Shown piece by piece: positions 52,711 to 63,800 of a stretch of DNA of 64,000 nucleotides. Origin of the DNA: QHWK01 sp035259385 (lineage in GTDB: Bacteria; Acidobacteriota; Vicinamibacteria; Vicinamibacterales; CAVVIG01). Both the position numbers and the translations under genes were made by a program. The number at the start of each line of letters is the position of its first letter. Positions within the stretch are counted from its first letter, which is position 1. The notes beneath the pieces were generated by a model that did no database searches, was not told the origin of the DNA, and saw only the letters and a program-made list of their open reading frames with translations. The stretch lies in NCBI GenBank assembly GCA_035259385.1, contig DATFWL010000390.1, positions 62,001 to 126,000 on the forward strand. The letters run 5' to 3'.

Positions 52711-52740
52711 CGTCGAAAACTGTTCTAAGATCGCGTGCGT

Positions 52741-52935
52741 ATGGGCGACCAGCGCGCTCGGCCTCATCGCGACAGCGGTGATCGCGACGCCACGAATCGC
52801 GACGCCGGCGGCAAGACGGGAGATCGACCGGCGCCAGCGAAGATTCGCTCCGTCAAGAAGCGGATCGGCGAGGGCCGCGGCAACCTGCGCCGCCGCGAGT
52901 CGTGGTTCCGCAAGCGAACGTCTGATTCCGAGTAG
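52741..52935 (+). CDS. small basic ORF, unknown
   Basis: A 64-residue frame beginning at an ATG divergent from the MFS gene. It is very rich in Arg, Lys, Asp and Gly; the second half, KIRSVKKRIGEGRGNLRRRE, then SWFRKRTSDSE, looks like an amphipathic basic helix. No Shine-Dalgarno is evident and codon use cannot be judged in so short a frame. It may be a genuine small nucleic-acid-binding protein or chance; I lean slightly to real because the gap is otherwise unused and the frame ends four bases before the next gene. Confidence 0.35.
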   Translation: MGDQRARPHRDSGDRDATNRDAGGKTGDRPAPAKIRSVKKRIGEGRGNLRRRESWFRKRTSDSE

Positions 52936-52938
52936 ACG

Positions 52939-55281
52939 CTACGTCAACGGCCCCGCCAGCCTGAACAGGCTCCGGCCGTAACTCGCGGCGTACAGCGTCG
53001 AGGTCGGCTCGTGGTACACGAGATCGACCATCATCACGTGCGGCAGGTTGCGCAGGAGGTCCATCCACGTCTCGCCGGCGTCCGTGGACACGTGCACGCC
53101 GGCGTCGCTGCAGACGTACATCGTGCGCGGGTCGTCCTCGGGAATCACGATCGCGTGGTGCGGCACGTCGGGCAGTTGCTGGCGGTCGACGTCGGTCCAC
53201 GTCATCCCGCCGTTATCCGATCGGAAGACGTGGCCGTGGCCGAAGTTGCCGAGGGTCACGAAGACCCGGTTCGCCTGGTTCGGCGCCGTCGCAATCCGCG
53301 TGATGATGTGTCCGGGAAGCGAGCCGGCCAGGTTGGCGCTCCACGTCGCGCCGCCGTCGAGGCTGCGGAAGAAGCCGCCGTTTTCCGTTGCCACGTAGAC
53401 ACGCTGATCGTCGGCGACGGCGATCTCGATCGCCGAGATCGACGATCCGTCGAGGGTGGACGACACAGAGTGCCATGTGGTCCCGTCGTCTCGGCTGCGC
53501 CAGACGCGGCTCGACCCGGTGAAGACGACGTCCGGATTCTCCGTCGCGGCGGCGATGAACGCCATCCAGGTGGCGTCGCGTTCCTCTTTCGTCGCCGGCG
53601 GCGACACGTCGACGGCGCGGTTGTTCCGGAAGCGGAAGATGTTGAGGTTGTAGTACGACGCGAACAGGCGTGACGCGTTGCGGCGATCGAACACGATCCA
53701 TCCGCCGTCGCCGCCGAGGATCTCCATGTGGTCGTCCGCGCGGCCGCTGGTCGTGACGAGCGTTCCGTTGTCCTGCGCGCCGCCGCCGAAGGCGCGCGGA
53801 TCGCTCTGCGCGACGTCCATGTCGTAGTACATCGTCACGGCGAGGCCGTTGCTGCGGTTCTTCCAGGTGAGGCCGCCATCGTCACTGACGTCGAGACCGC
53901 CGTCGTTCGGATCGTAGACGCGGCCGGGGATTCCCGCCGGCATCAGCAGCCCGTGGTGATCGGCATGGGCGTAGCGCTGCGTCCCGCGTCGCGCGTTCCA
54001 TGTCGTCACGCGCGTCCACGTGCGGCCGCCGTTCCTGGACAGGTGGAGGTCGACGCCGCCGCAGATCACGTGGTTCGGATTGTCCGGGTGCACGGCGATG
54101 GTGTTTCCGTAGGACATCTGCCCTTCGGTGCGAAAGTGCCGCCGCGTCACGTTGGTCCAGCGCGCGCCGCCGTTCGAGCTGCGGAAAACGCCGAGCATCG
54201 CATCGGCGCTGTCGCTGTGGGCGTCGGCGCAGATCGCGTAGAGCACGTCCGGATTCGACGGGCTGATCGCCAGGCTGGCGCGGCCCATGCGCTCCGGCGG
54301 CGGCAGGCCGCTGCGCAGATGCGTCCATCTCACGCCGCCGTCGCTGCTTCGATAGATGCCGCTGGTCGCGCCGCGCGCGGTGATCGTCGCGAACACGATG
54401 CCGGACTGCGTCGGATGGAACCTGACCGAATGGCTCCAGTAGTTTCCCGCGTTGCCGAGCGGCAGCCGCGTCCAGGTGACGCCGCCGTCGTGCGACTCGT
54501 ACAACCCGCCGAGCTCCCTCCCTGCGGCGACCTCGTTGAAGCCGACGCCTGCGATCAGCAGGTGCTTCGGATCGAACGGATCGATCGCGATGCAGCCGAT
54601 CCGGCGCGGCACGCCGGTCTTCTCCGACGCCGCATGCAGCTGCCAGGTGACGCCGCCGTCGATCGTGCGATAGAGGCCGACGCCGCCGTACGAGTCGGCT
54701 GAGAGATTCGCCTCGCCGGTGCCGCAGTACAGGATGTTCGGGTTGGACGGATCGATCGCGAGGGCGCCGACGTTCAGCACGTCCTGGTCGTGCCACAGCG
54801 ATCGCCACGTTTGTCCGGTGTCGGGGCTGAACCACACGCCGCCGCCCGCCGCTCCCACCCAGACGTGATCGGGATGCGCGGGGTCGCACACCGCGCAGGT
54901 CAACCGGCCGCCGATGTTGGTCGGCCCGATGCCTTCCCATTGCGAGGTTCCGGGTGCGGGCGTCAGCCGCTTGCGCGACAGATCGCGCTCCCGCACCACC
55001 GTGGTCACCGGCGCCTCGCGCATCGGCCACGCCGCCCGCGCCCGGAACCAGATCGACCGCGCCTTGTGGCTGTTCAACCGCGGCACCGGCACGCCGGTCC
55101 CCCGACGCTTGCCGGGCCCCCGCGCGATTCTCGGTTCCGGCTGTATCCGGCCGGGGATCAGCGTGTCGTCGCGATGCGGCGATTTCGTCCTGCCGGCGGG
55201 CACCGGTGTGATCGCAGCTTCGGGGCGGGGACGCCGAAGCGCAACCTTTCGGCGATGTTCGCGAGCGCGGCGTTTGCTCAT
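52939..55281 (-). CDS. VPS10/BNR-type propeller protein (sortilin/glycosyl-hydrolase-74-like)
   Basis: A 780-residue protein built of many Asp-box blades: VWVGAAGGGVWFSPDTGQTW, GGVGLYRTIDGGVTWQL, LYESHDGGVTWTRL, IYRSSDGGVRWTHL, FFRSLDGGATWSANL and HVSTDAGETWMDLL. This is the double-propeller layout of GH74-type xyloglucanases and sortilin-like proteins. No signal peptide is visible: the first 40 residues are highly basic (KRRAREHRRKVALRRPRPEA), so it may be cytoplasmic or leave by an atypical route. Catalytic Asp of GH74 cannot be confirmed by eye. The ATG at 55281 has GGGAG upstream. Confidence 0.8.
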   Translation of the reverse strand: MSKRRAREHRRKVALRRPRPEAAITPVPAGRTKSPHRDDTLIPGRIQPEPRIARGPGKRRGTGVPVPRLNSHKARSIWFRARAAWPMREAPVTTVVRERDLSRKRLTPAPGTSQWEGIGPTNIGGRLTCAVCDPAHPDHVWVGAAGGGVWFSPDTGQTWRSLWHDQDVLNVGALAIDPSNPNILYCGTGEANLSADSYGGVGLYRTIDGGVTWQLHAASEKTGVPRRIGCIAIDPFDPKHLLIAGVGFNEVAAGRELGGLYESHDGGVTWTRLPLGNAGNYWSHSVRFHPTQSGIVFATITARGATSGIYRSSDGGVRWTHLRSGLPPPERMGRASLAISPSNPDVLYAICADAHSDSADAMLGVFRSSNGGARWTNVTRRHFRTEGQMSYGNTIAVHPDNPNHVICGGVDLHLSRNGGRTWTRVTTWNARRGTQRYAHADHHGLLMPAGIPGRVYDPNDGGLDVSDDGGLTWKNRSNGLAVTMYYDMDVAQSDPRAFGGGAQDNGTLVTTSGRADDHMEILGGDGGWIVFDRRNASRLFASYYNLNIFRFRNNRAVDVSPPATKEERDATWMAFIAAATENPDVVFTGSSRVWRSRDDGTTWHSVSSTLDGSSISAIEIAVADDQRVYVATENGGFFRSLDGGATWSANLAGSLPGHIITRIATAPNQANRVFVTLGNFGHGHVFRSDNGGMTWTDVDRQQLPDVPHHAIVIPEDDPRTMYVCSDAGVHVSTDAGETWMDLLRNLPHVMMVDLVYHEPTSTLYAASYGRSLFRLAGPLT

Positions 55282-55324
55282 GATCGACTCCCGGAGAGAC
55301 GTGCGGGGCGCGGTCGAGCGCTGG

Positions 55325-55477
55325 TCAGCCGCGATGCGGCGCGATCCGGCGCCGCTCACGTCGCCATGCGAGCCTCAGGAATGCGATGCCGGCGATCGGC
55401 GCAAGGAGCAGCAGCAATTCCAGGCTGCCCGAACCCGCGTCCGGCGCGAGACCGAAAAGTCGCTCGATGAAGTCCAT
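55325..55477 (-). CDS. 50-residue single-pass membrane protein downstream of lysin-like gene
   Basis: A 50-residue frame with ATG at 55477 and GGAAAG eight bases upstream. The sequence begins MDFIERLFGLAPDAGSGSLE, continues with a hydrophobic helix (LLLLLAPIAGIAFLRLAW) and ends in a strongly basic tail (RRERRRIAPHRG). It starts 31 bases after the peptidoglycan-hydrolase-like gene in the same orientation and ends 43 bases before the propeller protein. The shape (short amphipathic start, one helix, positive tail) fits a holin-like or small membrane regulator; no family is recognised. I rate the frame as real because of its ribosome site and membrane-type composition. Confidence 0.6.
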   Translation of the reverse strand: MDFIERLFGLAPDAGSGSLELLLLLAPIAGIAFLRLAWRRERRRIAPHRG

Positions 55478-55508
55478 CGTCGTTCTTTCCGAAGGGGCGG
55501 GCGCGCAG

Positions 55509-56354
55509 CTACTCGAGTTGCAGCGTCGCGAATCCCGATCTCCACAGCGTCGCTTCGTGGCGCCGGCGCTGAATCAGCCCCGCGGCCCTCACCGGGTCCC
55601 ACAGCCGTGTCATCGACTCGAACTGCGCCGCGACGCTGTCGTCGAACCGCCGGGCGGCCAGCAAATCGCGAATCGCCCGCATCTCGCGGCGCCGGTCGTC
55701 GGGCCGCGCGTCGAATAAATCCGTGCCGCGATTGTAGACCAGGCTGACGAGCGCGGTGCGCTGCGCCGCGGTCACGGCCGGATCGTCGACCTGCGGGTAG
55801 ATGCTCCGCGTGAGATCGAGATACTTCGGCAGCGTGCGCTTCGCGAACACGTGCATCGCGGCGGACAGCGGCACGACCACCGCGGCCACCGGAGCGAGCA
55901 CGTCGGCCGTTCCCGGCTTGCCGAGCACGCCTGCCAGCTGCGAGACGGAGGCGGGCGGCAGCAGGTCGGCCCAATCCCCCTCGAACTCCACGCGGTTGAC
56001 GAATCGGCAGTCGTAGCCGATGCCAATCGTCACGCCGCTCGGTGCCGGCGGACAGGTCGGGGTCTGAAACCGACGCTGATAGACCGTTGCGTCGGACACC
56101 TCTTCGCGAGCGATGAACGTCATGCCCGAAGCCGTAAGGGGCGGAAACGGGTCGGGGACTCCACTGATGACGCGCTGAAGATCGTCGTCGGCTTCCGGTG
56201 GACCCGGACGATTCAATTGCTGCCGCGCGTTCAGGATCGCGTTGCCCGTGCCGGCGCCGAAGTCGCCGTCGACGAGGAGCATGGCGCCCATCCGGTTCAG
56301 GCCGCGCTGCAGCGTCTTGACCGAGTCTCCTTTATCGCCGTCGCGAAGGATCAT
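55509..56354 (-). CDS. peptidoglycan-binding plus lysozyme-like (GH24-type) protein
   Basis: A 281-residue protein without a signal peptide. Residues 1-70 are a peptidoglycan-binding domain 1 (LRDGDKGDSVKTLQRGLNRM and VDGDFGAGTGNAILNAR). The rest resembles phage-type lysozyme-like proteins: MTFIAREEVSDATVYQRRF with a Glu at the expected catalytic position, SGVTIGIGYDCRFVN, then TAAQRTALVSLVYNRGTDLF as in the T4-lysozyme C-terminal helix bundle. It would cut cell-wall glycan. The ATG at 56354 has GAAAGG upstream; the frame stays open 12 codons further. Absence of a leader implies release by a holin or lysis, which fits the small membrane protein that follows. Confidence 0.7.
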   Translation of the reverse strand: MILRDGDKGDSVKTLQRGLNRMGAMLLVDGDFGAGTGNAILNARQQLNRPGPPEADDDLQRVISGVPDPFPPLTASGMTFIAREEVSDATVYQRRFQTPTCPPAPSGVTIGIGYDCRFVNRVEFEGDWADLLPPASVSQLAGVLGKPGTADVLAPVAAVVVPLSAAMHVFAKRTLPKYLDLTRSIYPQVDDPAVTAAQRTALVSLVYNRGTDLFDARPDDRRREMRAIRDLLAARRFDDSVAAQFESMTRLWDPVRAAGLIQRRRHEATLWRSGFATLQLE

Positions 56355-56556
56355 GGCGGAACCTTTCTCTTCCGGGTAACGCCGCGTCACGATCCCGCGA
56401 ACATCGAAATCTTCGACCTGTCGTGCGGCCGGTCCCCGTCGATCGTCCGCCGTGATGGCGCGTTGTCGAGACGTGATCGTCGCGTGTCATGACGCCGATC
56501 CTATACCGGCACGCGCGGCGTCCGGACGGCGTGTCGACGGAACGACGTCGTCGCGT

Positions 56557-57030
56557 TCAGCGACCGAGTGCGGCGGCCTTCGGATCGGCCAGCGGCTGAC
56601 GGCCTCCCGGCAGATAGAGCATCCGCAGGTGCTTCGTCCCGCGCAGCCGCTGCATGACTTCACGCACCGATCGGACGAGGGCCATCACGACTTCGAGGCT
56701 CAAACGGCGGTTGCGTCCGAAGGCGTCGGCGACCGCGACATGCAGGACGAGCATCTCTTCGATCGACACGCGAAGGAAGACGATCATGCCGGCAAGCGTG
56801 AGACCGGCGGTTGTCGGCGCCAGCGCGAACAGGCACTGCGCGTCCTGGCGGCGGCCGACGACGACGCGGAGACCGGCGGGGCTGGAGACGATGATCGGCG
56901 TCCCGTACGCGTCGATGACTTCCTCGATCCCGCTCTCGGCTTCGTGCTGGCGCGGATTGAAGTACATCAGCCGTTCGAGCGCCGACCGGTGGGACGCATC
57001 GAGCGAGGAGCGAATTTCGAACACGGTCAT
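56557..57030 (-). CDS. hypothetical protein, 157 residues
   Basis: A soluble-looking alpha/beta protein with an excellent ribosome site (GGAGGCGCAG) before the ATG at 57030. Visible features: an N-terminal helix (SSLDASHRSALERLMYF), a strand-turn pair around YGTPIIVSSPAGLRVVVGRR, and a long C-terminal helix (SLEVVMALVRSVREVMQRLR) followed by a basic tail. I do not recognise a family; an acetyltransferase-like shape is conceivable but no acetyl-CoA motif is seen. It is the first of the reverse-strand genes leading to the lysin-like and small membrane proteins and may be co-transcribed with them, 200 bases upstream. Confidence 0.65.
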   Translation of the reverse strand: MTVFEIRSSLDASHRSALERLMYFNPRQHEAESGIEEVIDAYGTPIIVSSPAGLRVVVGRRQDAQCLFALAPTTAGLTLAGMIVFLRVSIEEMLVLHVAVADAFGRNRRLSLEVVMALVRSVREVMQRLRGTKHLRMLYLPGGRQPLADPKAAALGR

Positions 57031-57185
57031 CTGCGCCTCCGGGCTGCGTCAGGGGCGACCAAAGTCGCTGCGCGCGGGATCCGTGGGCCCGAATCGAGGG
57101 CTCGAGCCGCAGCTGAGCAAGCCGGCTGCCAGGGAAACCCCAGCTATATAGAGGGACAACGGTGCGACATTACTTGCCACCCTAA

Positions 57186-57215
57186 TTGTTGCTGGCATCA
57201 ATTCTGCTGCAACAA
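57186..57215. promoter_or_regulatory. inverted repeat in A/T-rich divergent promoter region
   Basis: TTGTTGC at 57186-57192 pairs with GCAACAA at 57209-57215 around a 16-base loop, in the unusually A/T-rich gap between the divergent genes ending the 57030 start and beginning at 57242. Possibly an operator; no tract of T follows. Confidence 0.3.
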
Positions 57216-57241
57216 GCACATTCCCCGGGTTTCGGGGCGGG

Positions 57242-57568
57242 ATGCGTATCAGAGTCGTACAAAGGCCCACGACATCTGTCGTGGACGGCATCGAGCTGAA
57301 GCGCTACGTGGTGGGGCAGAAATACGACGTCGGCACTGCCCTCGGCGCGCTGATGCTGGCTGAAGGCTGGGCTGAACCGCTCGATGACGGCGAACCGATG
57401 ATCGCGCCGTTCAGTGACGCCGACCCCTTCATGCCCCGGGTGTTCGACCGGAACTCGCCCGCCAACCTCATTCGGGAAAAGCATCCGCCGTACGCCGACA
57501 TGTTGGCGGTTGCGGCCGATCACGATCGCCGCCGGCGTCGTCGTCCGCCGAGGTCGTCGGGCGACTGA
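57242..57568 (+). CDS. small hypothetical protein of an acidobacterial-type family
   Basis: A 108-residue protein: RIRVVQRPTTSVVDGIELKR then YDVGTALGALMLAEGWAEPL. This pattern (a short beta domain with a VVDGI turn and a GTxLGALxLAEGWAEP motif) recurs, as I remember, in many small acidobacterial proteins, some fused to response-regulator parts, with no known function. The last 15 residues are almost all Arg and Pro. The start lies just after GGGGCGGG. It is divergent from the hypothetical gene at 57030 and precedes the very large secreted protein by 283 bases, in which I see only a possible promoter and no gene. Confidence 0.7.
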   Translation: MRIRVVQRPTTSVVDGIELKRYVVGQKYDVGTALGALMLAEGWAEPLDDGEPMIAPFSDADPFMPRVFDRNSPANLIREKHPPYADMLAVAADHDRRRRRRPPRSSGD

Positions 57569-57851
57569 CCACCGATTCGTCCCGCCGCGTGTTGCGGCGT
57601 CTCCGCATAGCGAGGCGGTACGACAAGCACAGACAATTGTCTGCGCCCAGGTAGACTTTGCCGCCGGCCCGCCATCACGCCATCGAGATTCGCGGCGTTG
57701 CGTGAGGATTTCCAGATGACAACTTCGACAGTGGTGGCACTGTTTGTGCGAAGTGCGCGGCCCAGGTTAGCGGCTACCCACACACGCCATGGATTGTCTA
57801 CGACTGCGCGCGAGCTGCGCCTCGCATGGCGGACCACGCGGGCGATCGCCG

Positions 57852-60800
57852 ATGTCGAAGGGCCTCGCCTCGTTCGTGCTCGTTGTCGGCCAGGCCCTGC
57901 TCGCAACGGCCGCGAACGCGCAGACGCTCGCGACGGTCCATCTGACTCCAGGCTGGGCGACTTTTGGCCAGGCCCTTCCACAGGGCGCTGCGACGTCGGG
58001 CCTGCGCGTCGGTACGTTCAGCACGCAGACCGACGTCAAGAACCGGTGGCCTGACGGATCGATCCGCTTCGCGGTTGTCAGCCTGTTCGTGCCGGCCGAA
58101 GGCAATTTCGCGATCGAGCCGGACACCGGTGCCGCGGGCGCGTTCACACCGACGATTCCGGCCGCGTCAGTCACGTTCACGATCGCCGGCGTCGCGTTCA
58201 CCGCGACGCAGCCGTCGTCGCCCGTCCCCGATCGCTGGCTGTCCGGGCCGCTGGTCTACGAAGGCCGATCGGTCGTGGCGCCGGTGTCGGCGCTGACCGG
58301 GCTGGCGCATCCGTTCCTGCGCGTGAACTTCGACACGCGCGTGTACAGCGACGCTCAGGCTCGCGTCGACGTGAGCGTCGAGAACGTGCTCGATCAGATC
58401 GGCGCGTCGACGGTCACCTATGGGGTGACGATGACGGTGAACGGCGCGCCCGTCTTCACCAAGACGGCCGTCGATCACTACTACCTCACGCGCTGGCGCA
58501 AGACGTTCACGCTCCCCGGCACTGCGCTCTCAGCGGTGACGCCCGACCTCGTTCCGTTCAACAACGCGAAGGCGCTGCCCCCGTATCTACCGCTCGTCGC
58601 CGATTTCGTGAACACGATCGGCGTGAACTACGACCTCCTGCAAAGCGGTGCCGTTGGCCAGGACATGTCGCAGCCCGGAGTACGCGGCGAGCTCGCGCCG
58701 TATCCGGACTGGACGGCGCGGTACCTCGTCCACAAGGCCCCCGCGCAGCGTGCCTTCGTTCTCGCCAACGGCGATCTCTCTGGATCGTGGCCGATCCACG
58801 TCCGCGAGGCCGGCGCAGTCACCGGCGTCGGGCCGGAGCGGCTGATCTCGCTCGATCAACGGCCGAGCGTCTGGTTCGACGAGCGCGCGCAGGCGGGTGG
58901 GTGGGATTTCGTCAAGGGCCTGCCGCTCCCGATTCGCGAGTACACCGGCGTCCAGCCGGCCAACGGGCAGACCGCGCTCGTCCCGGACAACGCACACCAG
59001 CCGTCGCTCGCCTTCGTCCCCTACCTCTTGACCGGCGATCGCTACTACGCGGAGGAGATGGCGTTCTGGGCCGACTACGCGATGATGCGCACCGACCCTG
59101 GCGATGGAGTGCGCGGCTCGGCCGGCATCCTCGAGAGCAACGAGCTGCGCGGCTGGGGATGGGCGCTGCGCAATATCGCGGATGCCGCCGCGTACTATCC
59201 GGACGGGTCGCCGGTGAAAGCGTACCTCGTCCAGAAACTCCTCAGCAACCTTCAGTATCTCGAGTCCTTTGCCAACGCGCAGATCTCGCCGTCGAATCCG
59301 TTCCAGATTCTCTTCATCAATCGCCGTCCTGACGGCGGTCAATACATCTCGCTGTGGGAGCAGAGCTATCTCGCGCACGCGATCGATCGCGCGAACCAGC
59401 ACGGGTTCGCGGGCGCTCTCACGGTGCGCGACGCGATCGCGAAGTTCCATCTCGCGCTGTTCACCAGCGAACCTGACTATCCGCGCGCGCAGGCCGGCGC
59501 GTACCTGATCGCGGTTGGACCGGCGAAGACGAGCAGTCCCGCGTTGCTCGACAGCTTCTATCCCTCGATGGCGCAGATCTGGGCTGCGACTCGAGGACAG
59601 GAGCGCCCGTTCGCCGGCTTCTACGGTCCCGAAGCGCGGATGAACCTGATGTACGGCGTGCAGAACCAGTGGGCCGGCGCGCAGAACGCGTACGACTATC
59701 TGTGGCCATTCGTCGGCACGGCTCCGACGTTCTGCAAGCCGACAGACGGCGCGCCGCCCCTCGCGGATCTGCCAGACCTGTCGTGCCGTTCAGGGTGGGC
59801 ACTGGCGCTGCCGTCGACGGCGCTGACGCCTGTTCCGGCGCGAATCGTCAGCCCCGTGCCCGGTTCGGATCTGACGTCTACGACGGAGACCTTCAGCTGG
59901 GATGCGGGCGTCGGCGTGACCAGTTACCAGCTCACGATCGGTACGATGCCGGGCGGCAACGACATTTATTCAGGCCCGGTGACGGCGGCGCAGTCCGCGG
60001 TCGTCAGCGGGTTGCCAGCGACCGGCGAGGTCGTGTGGGCGCGGCTGGCGTCGAACATCGGCGGAAGCTGGCAGTCGGTCGACTATCAGTTCTTCTCGGT
60101 GTACCTCGCGAAGAAGACGCCGGCGCTGATCTGGCTTGCTCCCGCGGACATCTCCTATGGCACGCCGCTTGGCGGAGCCCAGCTCAATGCGAGTGCCGAC
60201 GTCCCCGGCAGCTACGTCTACACGCCGCCGGCGGGGACCGTGCCCGGTGTCGGCAGCCAGACGCTGTCGGTCACCTTCACTCCGACCGACGCGGTGCTCT
60301 ATTCGACGGCGACCGCCTCGGTGACGCTGATCGTGACCAAGGCGGCGCCGACGATCACATGGAATCCGCCCTCCGCGATCAACGCCGGCACGCCGCTCGG
60401 CCCTGCACAACTCAATGCGACGGCGAGCGTGCCAGGCACCTTCGTATACTCGCCGGCCGCGGGCACCATCCTTGGCGTCGGGCCGTCTTGGCCGCTGTCG
60501 GCGACGTTCACGCCGGCCGATTCGACGACTTATGCGGTGACGACGACCACGGTGTCGCTGGGCGTGCTGAAGGCGACGCCGACAGTGGCCTGGCCGGTGC
60601 CGGTGGATATCACCTATCCTGCGCCACTCGGCGCCGCGCAGTTGAACGCGTCGGCGAGTGTCGCCGGAGCGTTCGTCTACACTCCGCCGCCCGGCACCGT
60701 GCTGCCCGCCGCCGGTCGTCAGACGTTGTCGGTGACGTTCACGCCGGCTGACGCGGCGACCTACACGACTGCGACGAAGACTGTGCCGCTCAACGTGGCC

Positions 60801-63800
60801 AGGGCCACGCCGGCGATCACCTGGAACAATCCGGCGAACGTCACGCTGCCCGCAACGCTCAGCCCGAAGCAGTTGAACGCGACCGCGAGCGTGCCCGGCA
60901 CGTTCGTGTATTCGCCAGACCTCGGCACGGTGCTGACCGCAGGAGCACGGACGCTCTCGGTCACGTTCACGCCCTCCGACCCGTCCTACGCGACGGTGAC
61001 GAAGACCGTGACGATCACGGCGGTCAAGCCGACGCCGTCGATCACCTGGCCCGTGCCCGCAAACATCACGTCGGGCACGCCGCTCGGCTCGGCGCAGTTG
61101 AACGCGAGTGCGAGCGTGCCCGGCACGTTCGTCTATGCGCCAGCTGCGGGCGCGGTCCTGCCGGTGGGCCCCGCGCAGAAACTCACCGCAACGTTCACGC
61201 CGACCGACACGGCGACCTTCAACGGCGCATCCGCCACCGTTCCGATTACGGTGACGGCGGCGCCCGGCGCACCGCCGCCGACGCCGGTGAAGATCGGCAC
61301 GAGCATCGGCGGCACGTTCAGCGACGCGACAGGACATTCCGGCCAGTCGCACCTCGTCTTCGCGCCGCAGGCGGGCGTGTGGTGGCTGTTCACGCTCTCC
61401 TCGGCCCACGATTCGGTGAACGATCACACCGTACAGGCCTATTCGAGCAGCGGTCCCGATCTCGCGACAGCGACGTGGACCGCGAGAGGCGCGAGCCCGC
61501 ACCTCGCGAACGCCGGCGGGGCGACGAACGCCGTGTTCGCGGGCGGCCGATCGCTCGGCGTCGCCCTGCGCACGATTCCGGGCGTCGGCGACTTCGTGCA
61601 CCTGTTTGCGTCGGCCGCGTTCGACGGGCAGGTCTCGTCGAACGGTCACATTCGGGCACAGCTGACCGCCACGTCGATCACGTGGGACACCTGGAACAAC
61701 CCGGGATCGCCAAACGCCGCGTCGGAGTGGAACGGCCCGGCGGGGACGGGGGCAAGTGGCCTCGCGACCGACAGTTCGTGGGGCACCGCGGTCGGCATCT
61801 CAACCGGAGGCTTCATCCATCATTTCGGCGTCACGATGGACCAGGAGGTTGACTGCTCAGTCGGCCGGTCGACGAATGCGGACACCGCTGCGACGTGGAC
61901 GAACGGGTTCGGCACGAACGCCCTCGGCACGTCACCCCCCAACACGACCGCGGTGGTCGACAAGACCATGACCTTCCAGTGCAAGCAGCTGGCGTTTGCG
62001 CCGCTGGCGTCAGACGTCATGCTCGCCGTGTACTCGGACGGCGGCGTTGCGCAGCCGAACATCACGAACCTGCGCTTCCAGCGATCGGGGATCGGTGCGA
62101 GCGCGGGACGATGGACGAACGTTGCGGCCGGCGGCGGCAACGGATCGGTGTTCTCGACCAGCGTGCAAATCAACCAGAACGACTGGACGCTCGTTCCGGT
62201 CACGACGACGAAGATCTACGCGTTCCGCCGCAACAACGCGAACGGCACGTCGGTCGCGGGCGCCTCGTACGATGCCGTCGGCAACACCTGGACCGCCCTC
62301 ACGCCGGCGCCGCCAGGCTTCGGGGCGAACCAGGCCATGAAGCCGCCGACCGCTGGCACGGCGATCAGCGGCGGCTTGTTCGGCGCAACAGACGGCACCA
62401 GCGTGTGGCTGTTCGCGATCAACAGCGACCTCGCGAACACGATCCTGTTCACGAAGTTCGACGGTGGGGCGTGGACGCCGTGGACGGCCGTGCCGGGGAC
62501 GAACGCCGGCGCTCACACGCGAAACTTCATCGCCGGGTATCCGAACGTCGGCAGCAATCAGATCGGGTTGATCTGGACGGAAACGGGCGGCACCAGTTAC
62601 GACGTCTACACGACGTCGCTGTTGCTAGGCGGTGGCGGCTCGGCGCCGCCAGGAACCGCGACGGTGACGGCGCCGGCCAACGGCGCGACGCTGTCGGGCG
62701 CGACGACGGTGACGGCGACGGCGACGCCAGGCGGCGGTTCGGTTGCCGGCGTGCAGTTCGTCCTCGACGGCGTCAATCTCGGCGCCGAGGACACGACCAG
62801 CCCGTATTCAATCCCGTGGGACACGAGAACGGTCGCGAACGGCACGCACTTCCTTGCCGCAATCGTGCGCGACACCAACGGCGGGCTCGGCCCGTCGCCG
62901 ACGATCACCGTCACCACCTCCAACGATTTCGCCCCGCCGGCGGTCGCCGTGACCTCGCCGTCGGGAGGCGCCGCGTTCGCCGCCGGCGCGCAGGTGACGG
63001 TGTCGGCGGACGCCTCTGACGACATCGGGGTTGTCGGAGTCCAGTTCCTGCTCGACGGATCGCCGCTCGGTGCGGAAAGCACGGCCGTGCCATACACGAT
63101 CACGTGGGATACGACGGGTGTCGCGCGTGGCGTGCACGTGTTGACCGCTCGCGCGCGCGACGCCTTCGGCAATCTGACCACGTCGGCCGCGGTGAGCGTC
63201 ACGATCAGATTGCAGCCGACGATCACGTGGCCTGCACCCGCGGCGATCGCGTACGGGACCGCGCTCGGCGCGACGCAGTTGAACGCGACGACCACGGTGT
63301 CCGGCACCTTCGTCTATACGCCGGCGGCGGGAACGACTCTGCTCGCCGGGACGCAGACCCTCTCGGTCACCTTCACGCCGGCGGACGCGACCCTCGTGCT
63401 GCCGGCGACCGCCACCGTGACGATCGCGGTCACCGATACCGCGCCGCCGACGCTCACCACTCCGGCGAACACGGTGCTCGAGGCGACGAGCCCGATCGGT
63501 GCGGCATTCTTCTATGTCGCGACCGCGAGCGATCCGATCGACGGCGCGCTGCCGGTGAACTGCTCGCCGGCGTCGGGCTCGACGTTCGCGTTCCCGGCGA
63601 CGACGACGGTGACGTGCACGGCGGTCGATGCGAACGGCAACTCGAAGTCGGCGTCGTTCACCGTCACCGTGCAGGACACGACGCCGCCTGCCGTGATCGC
63701 ACCGCCGCCGATTTTCGTGCCGGCGACCGAGATCGGCGGCGCGCGCGCGAACGTCACCGGTTCGGCCGGCTCACAGGCGCTGACGTCATTCTTGAGCTCG

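Noticed and set aside
57569..57851. Possible riboswitch (GGTTAGCGGCTACCCA-like stretch near 57770) before the giant gene
   Set aside because: The helices expected for a GEMM-type element could not be drawn; only short chance pairings are present.
60111..61262. CRISPR-like tandem array
   Set aside because: Units of about 230 bases vary in sequence and encode a conserved protein repeat in one frame; there are no short identical repeats with unique spacers.
59970..61649. 559-codon reverse-strand frame opposite the repeat block of the giant protein
   Set aside because: It is simply the complement of the repeats; composition is Arg/Gly-rich without domains.
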